This document shows, piece after piece, positions 26,922-36,408 of a stretch of 64,000 nucleotides of DNA. Every line of letters begins with the position of its first letter. Within the stretch, counting starts at the first letter, position 1. This stretch comes from CAYUAI01 sp964442745 (lineage in GTDB: Bacteria; Pseudomonadota; Gammaproteobacteria; S012-40): assembly GCA_964442745.1 (NCBI GenBank), contig CAYUAI010000001.1:62001-126000 (forward strand), in the 5' to 3' direction. The position numbers and the translations under genes were made by a program. Under the pieces are notes generated by a model. That model was not told where the DNA came from, did not search any database, and worked only from the letters and a program-made list of their open reading frames with translations.

Positions 26922-27620
26922 TCACGCCACCCACCAAAATAACACTATCATCAATAAAGGCACACTCCATTGAGTCCAAGGGGGACAAGATTGCGCATCA
27001 AAGCATAATTCAACGGGTTCATAAGATTGATTAAACACATTAACTAAAGGATTTAACAAGGAATTGACTAATATATCAAATTTATTCTGCAAGGAGTGAT
27101 TCGTTACGGGTGGAGGTTTGCTCAGCCAGTCATCAGGTCGTTTATTATTTTTAATCAGTTCGAGCGTTAAAACTGTCCGCACGATAAACCGCGTCCGAGA
27201 AAACCCCAGATAGGCCAGCGGCAAACTCAGCCAATATAAACCCGCAATCATTGCCGACGTTCGGGTCGCGACAAATAATACATTAACGGCGACCACAATG
27301 AAAACCAGCGAAATAATACGCTCAACGGCGAGTAACACACCCTCACCAGTCGGTGACAAGGTTGGCCATGTAGCAATGATAGCCTCCCCTGGGATAAACC
27401 AAAAATAAAGGATCAATATGGAGATGAAAAAAAATCGCAACCGGCGCAACATTTGCCAAGTGGCTTGAAGTGGCTTTTCTGGGAGTTGACACCAAACCAA
27501 CAGTAACATGCCACCAGCGAGTAATAAAACATAGCGATGGGCCACCGCCACATTAGCAGTAAAAACAAGCAGCATCATGACTCGAACGGCAGGATGAATG
27601 GAAATCAAAGGTGCCCGCAA
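26922..27620 (-). CDS. Putative energy-coupling factor transporter T component (EcfT/CbiQ-like)
   Basis: 232 residues with five or so membrane helices: about 9-24, 26-44, 62-82, 94-114 and a C-terminal helix at 211-230. The opening (ISIHPAVRVMMLL) and the helix pattern resemble EcfT/CbiQ proteins, which link ATPases to a vitamin- or metal-binding S component. No ATPase or S-component gene is present in the window, and the paired Ala-Arg-Gly coupling motifs of EcfT are not obvious, so it may be a solitary or diverged member. In Firmicutes ecfT often precedes truA, the same adjacency seen here. The assignment is family-level and tentative. Confidence 0.55.
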   Translation of the reverse strand: MRAPLISIHPAVRVMMLLVFTANVAVAHRYVLLLAGGMLLLVWCQLPEKPLQATWQMLRRLRFFFISILILYFWFIPGEAIIATWPTLSPTGEGVLLAVERIISLVFIVVAVNVLFVATRTSAMIAGLYWLSLPLAYLGFSRTRFIVRTVLTLELIKNNKRPDDWLSKPPPVTNHSLQNKFDILVNSLLNPLVNVFNQSYEPVELCFDAQSCPPWTQWSVPLLMIVLFWWVA

Positions 27621-27685
27621 TAAGGTAAGATTTATTTTTTATTCACCGCTTTTCAATCGGTGACAATTATCAAAAAATCCAGTGG

Positions 27686-27706
27686 GTATACTCATGCTGA
27701 GTATAC
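27686..27706. promoter_or_regulatory. Perfect 9-bp palindrome (gtatactca-tgc-tgagtatac) upstream of the EcfT-like gene
   Basis: A 21-bp perfect inverted repeat with a 3-base centre, 66 bp upstream of the EcfT-like start. A related palindrome, catactcaa-tgct-ttgagtatg, lies at 44514-44535, 38 bp upstream of a PilZ gene. There is no T-run on either side, so an operator is more likely than a terminator. The binding protein is unknown. Confidence 0.4.
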
Positions 27707-27709
27707 ATA

Positions 27710-27828
27710 ATGGCTAATATGCTTTCTATACACCGAGCAAACCATCTTCACGTATTGCGTTCGTTAAAGAAAGAACGCCAAAATAGTTCACTAAACATAT
27801 ACTCCATAACCAGTAATATATTAGCCAT
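27710..27828. repeat. 119-bp segment bounded by 11-bp perfect inverted repeats at the fimV 3' end
   Basis: atggctaatat (27710-27720) and atattagccat (27818-27828) are exact inverted copies about 97 bp apart. The right arm overlaps the fimV stop codon. Inside is a smaller stem, gcgttc...gaacgc, near 27760-27780. No T-tract follows the stem on the minus strand, so a fimV terminator is not established. It could equally be a palindromic element. Confidence 0.4.
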
Positions 27829-30649
27829 GACTCCGTTTTCGTAGCTGTAACATTAAGCTTTCTGCTTCCCGTTTTTGCTCTTCATTACCACTTTGCACAA
27901 CTTCGTATAATAGTTCATTGGCCGCTTCAACATCACCCATATCCACATAGGCACGAGCTAATTCCATTTTGGTAGCAACCTCATCATTTAGCAAGAAAAA
28001 TGAGCCTTGCTGGCCCTCAGATACAGATTCCTGCGTCGAATCGTTAACAATACCATCTGCGGGCATTTGACCCACCACCGCATGAGTGAATTCCGACTTC
28101 GGCTCATCACCTAAAGGAGCCAACACTGAAAAGTCATGCACATCCAGCATGGCAGAAAGCTCATGGGCTTGCTCGTCATCTGAGATTTCTATTTTGGACA
28201 AATGATCCACATCTAAGGCCGACGGTTTATCCTTAGCCGCTATGTCATCAATAAACAAATCCGCCTTGATATCAACATCGTCAGGGGATTTATCTACGAC
28301 GGGGTTGGCTGGCGGTGATTTCGTGGAAAAATCAGGCACACTAAATTCTAACGGTGGCAAATCATCATCTTGCCATTCCTCACTGGCTGCAGATTCACCT
28401 ACCTCGCTTAAAGAACCCGATATACTTGCTGCCGTTTCTTGTTTTTCGGAAACAAATTTAGGGGTTAATTCAAGGCTGCCATCAGCACTTTCCGCGTATA
28501 ACTCGTAACTACCGGGCAGCTTATCGATCTCCTCCTCATCCATCGCTTGCGGAGGCGTGGCTTCATCATCTTTTGCTTGGGCGCCTGAAACTTGTTCAGT
28601 AAAGTCCTCAGATGGCAACTTTGCGAGCAACTCATGATCAGCCTGCTGGCCTTTAAAAGCAGGATTATCAGGACATAATTCAACCCCCATATCCATCACC
28701 CGCTCCCAAATCGGATGCTCTGCACCGCCGAGTACACGATAGAGTTGATCAGCCCGCTCATTAAATGTCTCAATATCCCGTTGTGCGTACGAAATTTCCA
28801 GTAATTTCAGCTTTAACTGATGTCGCTCTGGTTCGATTTTAATGGCTGTTTTTAATAAATCTTCTGCTTTTTTAAAGCGTCCATAGGCGATATAAACATC
28901 CGCTTCAGCCAGAGGATCAATATCACTGGAGCCACTGGCCATCTGACTATTTTCGGGGGGAGCAGCAAAACCCAAATCTGAAATTGCACTAAAGTCATGG
29001 ACTTCAATCTGCTCTTCTTCATTACCTGTGTGACTACTGCCCTCACTCAGATCATTTTGACTCGGGTCATCTGCCTCTGGCGTAAACCAAGTATCTTCTT
29101 CCCGCATTGAGGCAAGTTCAGCCTCTTCATCTTTATCGATTCGTTTGCGAATCAACATCCAGATCAACACAATTAACAATAACAATACCCCGGCAGCGGT
29201 TGCCAAATTCACAGGGTCTTGCAGTAATGCTTGGATTTTCTCTTTAAGGTTATCCACTGTTGATGGCAGTGCCGCTTCTTGCTCAGCGAGCTCAGGAATA
29301 ACATTGCCTTCAGACAATATTTCAGTCACAGCAACGTCCTCACCCAAGCTTTGCTCATCCGTGCCTGGCACATTGAGCTCAAGCGTTGGCACATCTGCCT
29401 CGACTTCAACCTCAGACGTTGTTCCTTGCAACATTTGCAACTCTTGATCTTTTAATTGGATCAAGCGTTGCATCGACGCCACTTGATTCTCCAACGCAGA
29501 CAAACGAGTATTGAGTTCCTCATTTTCCCGACGTGAGGCCTCAGCAGCTTCATTAGTTAAAGCCAGCTCAATACGTACCGCTTTAATCTCTTCTGACGAA
29601 GCATTCACACCCGCATTATCATTACCGACCGGTATAAAATCTTCGCTTACCGGACTCACTAGCTCAAGCAACTCAGGTGTATCATTCGCCAGTTCGGTAG
29701 TCTCATCAAACACGTCAAGGCTGTCACTACCGCGTGGCGTAACATCAGCGGATTTGGATGTCACTGCATTACTTGCCTTGCGCTGCCGACTCACTTCCAA
29801 CCATTCTCGATGATGTCGTTTCATCTCAGCAATCGCCTCGGCTTTGCTGATGCCCGGCAATGCCTGAGGGTCCTTGATGCGCAAGATCGCGCCGGCATTT
29901 AGCATTGATACATTATTACCAAAAAACGCTCGAGGATTATCACGAAACAGACCTAACATCATTTGTTCAACGGAGATACCGGTGGGCTTTATCGCATCCG
30001 CAATTTCCCATAACGTGTCGTTATTCTTCACGGGTCCATATTGAATATCATCCTGCTCTGTATCAGCAAAAAAATCATCATTGGAAGCAGGCAATGAACG
30101 TTCAATCGGTGCCGGTTCAGTGACAGGCATCGAGCTTTCTAACGGCTGATTTATTGCGAAACGGGTGGGGAGTGTGCTTTTAGGGGGATCCACTGGCGCT
30201 GTTTTTTCATCGACAAAAACCGGCGGATCCAGCAATACGGTAAACTCTTTTAACGTTCGACCATTTGGCCAATTAAATTCGAGAAGAAAACTCAGAAAAG
30301 GCTCACGAATCGAGTCTTTGCTACTGATGTGAACACGATACTCGCCCTTTACATCCTCAAGTATTTTGAAGCTTAAATGCTTTAGCTCAGGGGTTAAATC
30401 AATACCCATGCGCTCGTAAACATCATCCCTTGCTAAAGAAACCGTTAACCCATCGAGATCTTTTGGTTTTATATTTTTAATGGGGATTTCGGCATCGAGT
30501 GGCTGATTCAGCGCAGAGTTTAATGAGATGTTACCAACACCCAGTGCAAAAACCGTCGCCGGTGACATAAAAAGACACAGCAAAACAGTAGTACAAACGG
30601 TTAAACAAATTTTTTTGAGGAGATAAAACCTTCCGATACTAACGTCCAT
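27821..30649 (-). CDS. fimV: Polar organising protein FimV
   Basis: FimV is a large inner-membrane, peptidoglycan-binding protein that localises type IV pilus and other polar machinery and, in Pseudomonas, promotes cAMP synthesis. From the ATG at 30649 the protein is 942 residues. It has a signal peptide (about 1-36), the FimV N-terminal domain (LNSALNQPLDAEI), a LysM domain (about 204-262: NNDTLWEIADAI), a coiled coil (about 352-408), one membrane helix (about 482-502), an acidic cytosolic region with TPR-like repeats, and the family's C-terminal helical motif (MELARAYVDMGDVEAANELL). The frame extends to a TTG upstream, which is less likely as start. It lies between asd and the EcfT-like gene, as in Pseudomonas order. 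Confidence 0.94.
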   Translation of the reverse strand: MDVSIGRFYLLKKICLTVCTTVLLCLFMSPATVFALGVGNISLNSALNQPLDAEIPIKNIKPKDLDGLTVSLARDDVYERMGIDLTPELKHLSFKILEDVKGEYRVHISSKDSIREPFLSFLLEFNWPNGRTLKEFTVLLDPPVFVDEKTAPVDPPKSTLPTRFAINQPLESSMPVTEPAPIERSLPASNDDFFADTEQDDIQYGPVKNNDTLWEIADAIKPTGISVEQMMLGLFRDNPRAFFGNNVSMLNAGAILRIKDPQALPGISKAEAIAEMKRHHREWLEVSRQRKASNAVTSKSADVTPRGSDSLDVFDETTELANDTPELLELVSPVSEDFIPVGNDNAGVNASSEEIKAVRIELALTNEAAEASRRENEELNTRLSALENQVASMQRLIQLKDQELQMLQGTTSEVEVEADVPTLELNVPGTDEQSLGEDVAVTEILSEGNVIPELAEQEAALPSTVDNLKEKIQALLQDPVNLATAAGVLLLLIVLIWMLIRKRIDKDEEAELASMREEDTWFTPEADDPSQNDLSEGSSHTGNEEEQIEVHDFSAISDLGFAAPPENSQMASGSSDIDPLAEADVYIAYGRFKKAEDLLKTAIKIEPERHQLKLKLLEISYAQRDIETFNERADQLYRVLGGAEHPIWERVMDMGVELCPDNPAFKGQQADHELLAKLPSEDFTEQVSGAQAKDDEATPPQAMDEEEIDKLPGSYELYAESADGSLELTPKFVSEKQETAASISGSLSEVGESAASEEWQDDDLPPLEFSVPDFSTKSPPANPVVDKSPDDVDIKADLFIDDIAAKDKPSALDVDHLSKIEISDDEQAHELSAMLDVHDFSVLAPLGDEPKSEFTHAVVGQMPADGIVNDSTQESVSEGQQGSFFLLNDEVATKMELARAYVDMGDVEAANELLYEVVQSGNEEQKREAESLMLQLRKRSHG

Positions 30650-30693
30650 TATTTCCGTTGCCTTCCTGCCCACCTGCAAGCACAGTTTGTCAC

Positions 30694-31716
30694 CTACAAG
30701 TAGTCGTTTATTAAAATTTCAGCAATTTGCACGCTGTTAAGAGCGGCCCCCTTGCGGACGTTATCGGCAACTACCCATAAATTTAAACCTTTGGTGCAAG
30801 AAATATCTTCCCTGATTCGTCCGACATAAACCGGATCGTTTTTTGCGCCCTCGGTGACCGCTGTCGGGTATCCTCCGGGTTTGCGCTCATCCAGCACCAC
30901 GATACCGGGCGCTTTTTCCAAGAGGTCTCTGGCCATAAGCGTGGTAATCTTGTCACGTGTCTCAATATGAATCGCCTCGGAATGCCCATAAAACACCGGT
31001 ACCCGCACGGCCGTCGGGTTGACCAATATCTCGCTATCCTCCAAAATTTTACGGGTTTCCCAAAGCATTTTCATTTCTTCTTTGGTATAACCGTTGTCCA
31101 TAAACACATCAATCTGTGGAATCACATTAAAAGCGATCTGCTTGGGATAAACGTCGGTAATCATTTCTTTGAGATTAAGCAATGCCGTGGTTTGGCCAAT
31201 TAACTCATTCATTGCCGTTTTGCCCGACCCAGAAACCGCCTGGTAAGTGGCCACATTAATACGTGTAATACCAACCGCATCATAAATCGGCTTTAACGCT
31301 ACTAGCATTTGGATGGTTGAGCAATTAGGATTGGCAATAATGCTGCGGGCTTGGTAGCCATCAATTGCGTGAGCATTAACTTCAGGCACAATGAGCGGAA
31401 CATCATTGTCATATCGAAAATGTGACGTATTATCAATTACCACACAACCACATTCCGCCGCTTTCGGTGCATACTCGGCAGAAACCGAGCCACCCGCTGA
31501 AAATAAGCCAATGTCAGCTTGGCTAAAATCAAATTCAGCTAAATGGCCTACCTTATATAATTTCCCATTTAATTCAACCCGACTACCCGCCGAACGTTCG
31601 CTCGCCAAGGGATAAAACTCAGCGATTGGAAAATGACGCGCCTGCAAGATGGATATCATTGTCTCACCCACCGCTCCCGTCGCACCAACCACCGCGACAT
31701 TATACTTTTTGGTCAT
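30694..31716 (-). CDS. asd: Aspartate-semialdehyde dehydrogenase Asd
   Basis: Reduces aspartyl phosphate to the semialdehyde that feeds lysine, diaminopimelate, threonine and methionine synthesis. The 340-residue protein has the nucleotide-binding VVGATGAVGETM, the catalytic cysteine in ANPNCSTIQ and the downstream HSEAIHIE. The length and sequence resemble the Asd2-type enzyme. It lies between leuB and fimV; the leuB-asd gap (about 190 bp) contains a dispersed repeat. Confidence 0.96.
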   Translation of the reverse strand: MTKKYNVAVVGATGAVGETMISILQARHFPIAEFYPLASERSAGSRVELNGKLYKVGHLAEFDFSQADIGLFSAGGSVSAEYAPKAAECGCVVIDNTSHFRYDNDVPLIVPEVNAHAIDGYQARSIIANPNCSTIQMLVALKPIYDAVGITRINVATYQAVSGSGKTAMNELIGQTTALLNLKEMITDVYPKQIAFNVIPQIDVFMDNGYTKEEMKMLWETRKILEDSEILVNPTAVRVPVFYGHSEAIHIETRDKITTLMARDLLEKAPGIVVLDERKPGGYPTAVTEGAKNDPVYVGRIREDISCTKGLNLWVVADNVRKGAALNSVQIAEILINDYL

Positions 31717-31746
31717 TTAACACATTCCTTAAAAACTAGAGTTCAG

Positions 31747-31910
31747 CCAACATCGGGCAACCGATCATTTAATCCCACTTGAGACCGTGGTTCCAGCGGA
31801 ATTTTTCTTCCGGCGGCGATACAAAGCAAAAATCTGCCGCCTTCAGAAAACCCTCTGTGAAATCAATTCTCTTCGCGATTTTCAAACACGAGGCGGCCCA
31901 ATCTCGGGTT
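31747..31910 (+). repeat. Dispersed repeat R3, copy A (degenerate)
   Basis: Fills most of the asd-leuB gap. The last 70 bp (from ccttcagaaaa to the leuB stop) are nearly identical to the end of copy B at 37591-37747. The ends are related inverted repeats (catcgggcaa... and ...cccaatctcggg), but the arms are partly decayed. The right end touches the leuB stop codon. Non-coding; probably an old insertion of the same MITE-like element. Confidence 0.65.
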
Positions 31911-33004
31911 TAGCTTATTGAATTGATATTTTTGAGCGCCTGTACAATGGCATCGCCCATCTGTGATGTCGTTACTTTTGTCGTGCCAGCCGTATAAATA
32001 TCCGCCGTACGCAAACCACTGGCTAATACCTCATCCACCGCCAGCTCGATACTTTTGGCTAAACCACTTTCATTCAATGAATAACGCAGCATCATTGCCA
32101 CCGACAATATCGTCGCCATCGGATTGGCAATACCTTGATTGGCAATATCTGGCGCTGAACCATGAATCGGCTCATACATGCCCTTGCCCATGGCATCCAA
32201 CGATGCCGAGGGCAACATACCAATCGAGCCGGTTAGCATCGCAGCACAATCTGACAAAATATCACCAAACATATTCGTCGTGACGATGACATCAAATTGT
32301 TTCGGGGCTCGTACCAATTGCATTGCCGCATTATCAACGTACATGTGGCTTAACTCAACATCTGGATAATCTCTCGCCACATCGGTCATAACTTCGCGCC
32401 ATAATTCAGTGCATTCTAGTACATTTGCCTTATCCACCGAACAGAGTTTTTTATGGCGCTTCTCGGCAATTTCGAATGCAATACGCGCAATCCGTTGAAT
32501 TTCTGATTCACTATAAACGAGCGTGTTAAAACCTTGCCGTTCACCATTGGCTAACGTTCGAATGCCGCGCGGCTGGCCAAAATAAATGCCTCCGGTTAAC
32601 TCACGTACAATGAGAATATCCAAACCCGCGACCACCTCGGGTTTTAAGCTTGAGGCTTGCGCTAATTGAGGCGCCAAAATCGCCGGTCTTAAATTGGCAA
32701 ATAAACCCAGCTCTGCACGTAATCCAAGCAAACCTTTTTCCGGTCGCTGAGCCATCGGCAACGATTCCCATTGCGGACCACCCACGGCCCCAAGCAAAAT
32801 CGCATCAGCCGATTTCACACACATTTGGGTTTCATCCGGCAACGGTATCCCCTTCGCCTCAATCGCGGCTCCCCCGATAAGCGCGTCTTCTATCATTAAC
32901 TGAAAACCAAAATCACTCTGTAGGCAATGTAATACTTTTAAAGCTTCTGCCACAATTTCTGGCCCAATGCCATCCCCTGCCAGTACTGCAATTTTCTTCA
33001 TCAT
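31910..33004 (-). CDS. leuB: 3-isopropylmalate dehydrogenase LeuB
   Basis: Oxidatively decarboxylates 3-isopropylmalate in leucine synthesis. The 364-residue enzyme has LAGDGIGPEIV, RELTGGIYFG, the catalytic Tyr/Lys region (SVDKANVLE), the metal-binding aspartates near TTNMFGDILSD, and EPIHGSAPDIA that sets NAD preference. It is 118 bp downstream of leuD and 193 bp upstream of asd. Its stop codon abuts repeat R3 copy A. Confidence 0.97.
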   Translation of the reverse strand: MMKKIAVLAGDGIGPEIVAEALKVLHCLQSDFGFQLMIEDALIGGAAIEAKGIPLPDETQMCVKSADAILLGAVGGPQWESLPMAQRPEKGLLGLRAELGLFANLRPAILAPQLAQASSLKPEVVAGLDILIVRELTGGIYFGQPRGIRTLANGERQGFNTLVYSESEIQRIARIAFEIAEKRHKKLCSVDKANVLECTELWREVMTDVARDYPDVELSHMYVDNAAMQLVRAPKQFDVIVTTNMFGDILSDCAAMLTGSIGMLPSASLDAMGKGMYEPIHGSAPDIANQGIANPMATILSVAMMLRYSLNESGLAKSIELAVDEVLASGLRTADIYTAGTTKVTTSQMGDAIVQALKNINSIS

Positions 33005-33122
33005 TGCTATCTTCCACGATCAATCCTGTAATCCACTCAAACCGACAAGCACTCGCATCAATCCGCTCACTGACAGCCCACCACGGTCAATATTCACCCA
33101 AATTTATCAGACCATGCTCAGT

Positions 33123-33785
33123 CTATTTCACAACCGCTTTGCGTTCACAAAACAACCAAGGCGCTTCTTTTTGGCGTTGTAATTCATATTGTTTAATCGC
33201 ATCAACATGCTGTAATGTCAGGTCAATATCATCCTGGCCCTTGATCAAACATTCTTTCCTGAAAGCATCAAGCTCGAACTCAATGGTCAATTGCCCAGGC
33301 GTTGTTATTTGCTGTGTCGGCAAATCTATCACCAGTTGATAGCCCTCCGTTGCCAGGGTTTCTTGAAACAACTGATCAACGATTGATTTACTTAATATGA
33401 TGGGTAGAATACCATTCTTAAAACAATTATTGTAAAAAATATCCGCAAAACTTGGTGCAATAATCGCCCGAAATCCGTAATCTTGCAATGCCCAAGGCGC
33501 ATGCTCACGACTGGAACCACAACCGAAATTATCTCTCGCAAGCAGTATGGTCGCCCCCGAATAGCGCGCCTGATTTAAAATAAAATCGGGATTGGGTTGC
33601 CGTTTACGCTGATCCATACCTGGCTCACCATGATCCAAATAACGCCACTCATCAAACAAATTGGGACCAAAACCGGTCCGTTTGATTGACTTTAAAAATT
33701 GTTTTGGAATCATCGCATCAGTATCCACATTCGATTTATCTAATGGAACAACAAGCCCTGTGCATTGGTTAAATGCTTGCATCAA
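33123..33785 (-). CDS. leuD: 3-isopropylmalate dehydratase small subunit LeuD
   Basis: Small subunit of isopropylmalate isomerase. The 220-residue protein shows VPLDKSNVDTDAMIPKQFLKS at its start, the GCGSSREHAPWAL signature and the following AIIAPSFADIFYNNCFKNG. It starts 10 bp after leuC ends, consistent with coupled synthesis of the two subunits. Confidence 0.96.
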   Translation of the reverse strand: MMQAFNQCTGLVVPLDKSNVDTDAMIPKQFLKSIKRTGFGPNLFDEWRYLDHGEPGMDQRKRQPNPDFILNQARYSGATILLARDNFGCGSSREHAPWALQDYGFRAIIAPSFADIFYNNCFKNGILPIILSKSIVDQLFQETLATEGYQLVIDLPTQQITTPGQLTIEFELDAFRKECLIKGQDDIDLTLQHVDAIKQYELQRQKEAPWLFCERKAVVK

Positions 33786-33794
33786 GCGTTCTCC

Positions 33795-35204
33795 TCAAAC
33801 TAATGTACGTACATCAACAAAGTGCCCAGCAACAGCGGCGGCAGCGGCCATGGCGGGACTCACTAAATGCGTCCGTCCAGCTGTGCCCTGGCGACCCACA
33901 AAATTTCGATTGGAAGTCGAGGCGCAACGCTCTTGTGGTGCTAAGCGATCAGCATTCATCGCTAAACACATCGAACACCCCGGTTCTCGCCATTCAAAAC
34001 CCGCCTCACGAAAAATATCGTGCAAACCTTCTTGCTCAGCTAATTGTTTCACTAAACCCGAACCAGGAACTACCATCGCCAATTTGATATTGGCTGCCAC
34101 TTTTCGGCCTTTGACAATGTGTGCCGCTTGACGTAAATCCTCAATCCGTGAGTTAGTACACGAACCAATAAACACGGTATCAATGTGAATGGCCGTCATT
34201 GGCGTATTAGCCTCAAGCCCCATATATTCAAGAGCGGCGCGCATACCTGCTCGTTTGACCTCATCCCGTTCAGTCATGGGGTCCGGCACATGACCATCAA
34301 TGGCAACCACCATTTCCGGTGACGTCCCCCAACTCACCTGCGGTTTAATCTCTGCGGCATCAAGATCAACCACACAATCAAACTGAGCATCCGCATCACT
34401 ATGCAAATATTGCCAAGCCGTGACCGCCTGTTGCCATTGCTCACGGGTCGGTGCGAAGGGTCGATTTTTTACATAGTCGATGGTTTTTTGATCCACCGCG
34501 ATCATGCCGACACGTGCCCCCGCCTCAATCGCCATATTACATACCGTCAGGCGCCCTTCGATGGATAATGCCTTAATCGCATCGCCACCAAACTCAATGG
34601 CATACCCGGTGCCGCCCGCCGTGCCTATCTTGCCGATAATCGCCAAAATAATATCCTTGCCAGTAATGCCAAGCATCGCTTGGCCATTCACTTGAATTAG
34701 CATATTTTTTGATTTTTGTTGAATCAAGCACTGGGTCGCTAACACATGCTCTACTTCTGAGGTGCCAATACCAAAAGCTAATGCGCCTAGGGCACCGTGG
34801 GTGGCGGTATGTGAATCACCACACACCACCGTCATACCTGGCAAAGTCGCGCCTTGTTCCGGTCCTATCACATGAACAATGCCCTGCCGAATATCATTCA
34901 TTTTATATTCAGTGATACCAAAGTCTTCACAGTTTTTATCCAGTGTTTCTACCTGTAATCGGGAGATCGGATCGGCAATCCCCTGGATTCGATCCACGGT
35001 GGGTACATTATGATCGGGGGTCGCCAAGTTTGCCTGCGTTCGCCACACTTGCCGCCCTGCCAATCGCAAACCGTCAAACGCTTGTGGCGAAGTCACTTCA
35101 TGCACTAAATGGCGATCGATATATAATAAGGCCGTCCCATTAGGTTGCTCGTATACACAATGCGCCTCCCATAATTTGTCGTAGAGCGTTTTACCCGTCA
35201 TCAT
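33795..35204 (-). CDS. leuC: 3-isopropylmalate dehydratase large subunit LeuC
   Basis: Aconitase-type large subunit that isomerises 2- and 3-isopropylmalate. The 469-residue protein has CGDSHTATHGALGALAFGIG, the iron-sulfur cysteines in GSCTNSR and the GCSMC motif (with the cluster ligands), and GRQGTAGRTHLVSPAMAAA. It is the first gene of leuC-leuD-leuB and is divergent from a LysR regulator across a 190-bp shared control region. Confidence 0.97.
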   Translation of the reverse strand: MMTGKTLYDKLWEAHCVYEQPNGTALLYIDRHLVHEVTSPQAFDGLRLAGRQVWRTQANLATPDHNVPTVDRIQGIADPISRLQVETLDKNCEDFGITEYKMNDIRQGIVHVIGPEQGATLPGMTVVCGDSHTATHGALGALAFGIGTSEVEHVLATQCLIQQKSKNMLIQVNGQAMLGITGKDIILAIIGKIGTAGGTGYAIEFGGDAIKALSIEGRLTVCNMAIEAGARVGMIAVDQKTIDYVKNRPFAPTREQWQQAVTAWQYLHSDADAQFDCVVDLDAAEIKPQVSWGTSPEMVVAIDGHVPDPMTERDEVKRAGMRAALEYMGLEANTPMTAIHIDTVFIGSCTNSRIEDLRQAAHIVKGRKVAANIKLAMVVPGSGLVKQLAEQEGLHDIFREAGFEWREPGCSMCLAMNADRLAPQERCASTSNRNFVGRQGTAGRTHLVSPAMAAAAAVAGHFVDVRTLV

Positions 35205-35317
35205 CGTTCCTCAGTCACTACCAATATTTATCATGAATTTTATAGGGGTCATCAACTTTTTGACGCTTCCCCTTAAAAACACCCGTTGACCCACACGAAC
35301 CGCTAAGATCATCAATC

Positions 35318-35338
35318 GTAGTGTACTAATGGCACTAC
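35318..35338. promoter_or_regulatory. Inverted repeat in the leuC/lysR divergent region, possible LysR operator
   Basis: gtagtg (35318-35323) and cactac (35333-35338) are perfect inverted half-sites with nine bases between, giving overlapping T-N11-A type dyads. The site lies between the divergent leuC and LysR starts, where such regulators usually bind and autoregulate. Binding is inferred only. Confidence 0.4.
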
Positions 35339-35396
35339 TATTACTCAAACGCATAATATTCATGTAATATATTCTTATTTGGAATACTTATCTATC

Positions 35397-36266
35397 GTGG
35401 ACTTTGCTGCATTACGTGCCTTTACCGCTGTTGCCGAACATCAATCTTTTTCGATGGCGGCCAGTGTATTATTTTTAAGCCAATCGGCCATCAGTAAACG
35501 AATTTCGGGTCTCGAAATGGCCTTGAATTGCAAATTGTTTGATCGAATTGGCCGCAAAACGCTTCTCACAGAAGCCGGCCTTACCTTACTCCCCCGAGCC
35601 CACCAGATACTGGCAGCCGTTGAAGATAGTCGCCATGCACTGCATAATCTGACGGGGGAAGTTAGCGGTGAAGTAAAAATCGCCACCAGTCATCACATTG
35701 GCTTACATCGCCTGCCTCCGGTATTAAAAGCCTATATTCGCCGCCATCAAGCAGTGAGTTTGGATATGCGATTTTTAAACTCGGAAGCCGCTTGCCACAG
35801 CGTTGAACAAGGTGAAGTTGATTTAGCCATTATCACACTACCACTGTACCAGCATCACAAACTGTCCTATGCACCACGCTGGACAGACCCCCTGGTCTTT
35901 GTGGCTAGCCTCGATCACCCGCTCTGCCCAACAAGCACCATCGAGACAAGCGAGCTTGTCACGCACCGAGCCATTCTGTCAGCACCAGACACCTACACCC
36001 GAGCGATTCTTGATTCAGCACTCGCCGCTCAACACGTCACAATCCAAACGTGCTTGGTCACCAATTATATGGAAACCATAAGAATGATGGTGAGCATCGG
36101 TATGGGTTGGAGCTTATTACCTAAATCCATGGTAACCAATGAACTTAAGGTACTCACCGTCAAAGATATCCAATTAAGCCGAATGTTAGGCACGGTCATT
36201 CATCTCGATCGCACGTTATCCAATGCCAGCAAGGCTTTACTGGAAACACTCCAACAATTCCGTTGA
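35397..36266 (+). CDS. LysR-family transcriptional regulator
   Basis: About 289 residues: an N-terminal winged helix-turn-helix (residues 1-60: LRAFTAVAEHQSFSMAA, then LSQSAISKRISGLE) followed by a periplasmic-binding-type effector domain (about 85-288). The frame begins at a TTG at 35379. The GTG at 35397 gives the usual family opening (V/M-DFAALRAF), but neither has an ideal ribosome-binding site. It is divergent from leuC, the arrangement seen in Pseudomonas. A role in leucine gene control is plausible but inferred from position only; the effector is unknown. Confidence 0.88.
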   Translation: MDFAALRAFTAVAEHQSFSMAASVLFLSQSAISKRISGLEMALNCKLFDRIGRKTLLTEAGLTLLPRAHQILAAVEDSRHALHNLTGEVSGEVKIATSHHIGLHRLPPVLKAYIRRHQAVSLDMRFLNSEAACHSVEQGEVDLAIITLPLYQHHKLSYAPRWTDPLVFVASLDHPLCPTSTIETSELVTHRAILSAPDTYTRAILDSALAAQHVTIQTCLVTNYMETIRMMVSIGMGWSLLPKSMVTNELKVLTVKDIQLSRMLGTVIHLDRTLSNASKALLETLQQFR

Positions 36267-36408
36267 CATTCGACTCCGTGCTAATTCATGCCGATAACGA
36301 GAAATCCAACACCTGGCAAAGTCGTTGCAATACTGCAATTTATTGATCGTTGATGATATTTTCAATATTCATCAATGTCGGATTTAGCAATGATAGGAGC
36401 ATAAAATC

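Noticed and set aside
27621..27820. Rho-independent terminator for fimV
   Set aside because: Stems are present, but none is followed by a T-tract on the minus strand.
33661..34131. 156-codon plus-strand frame
   Set aside because: It is antisense to leuC/leuD, both intact and highly conserved.
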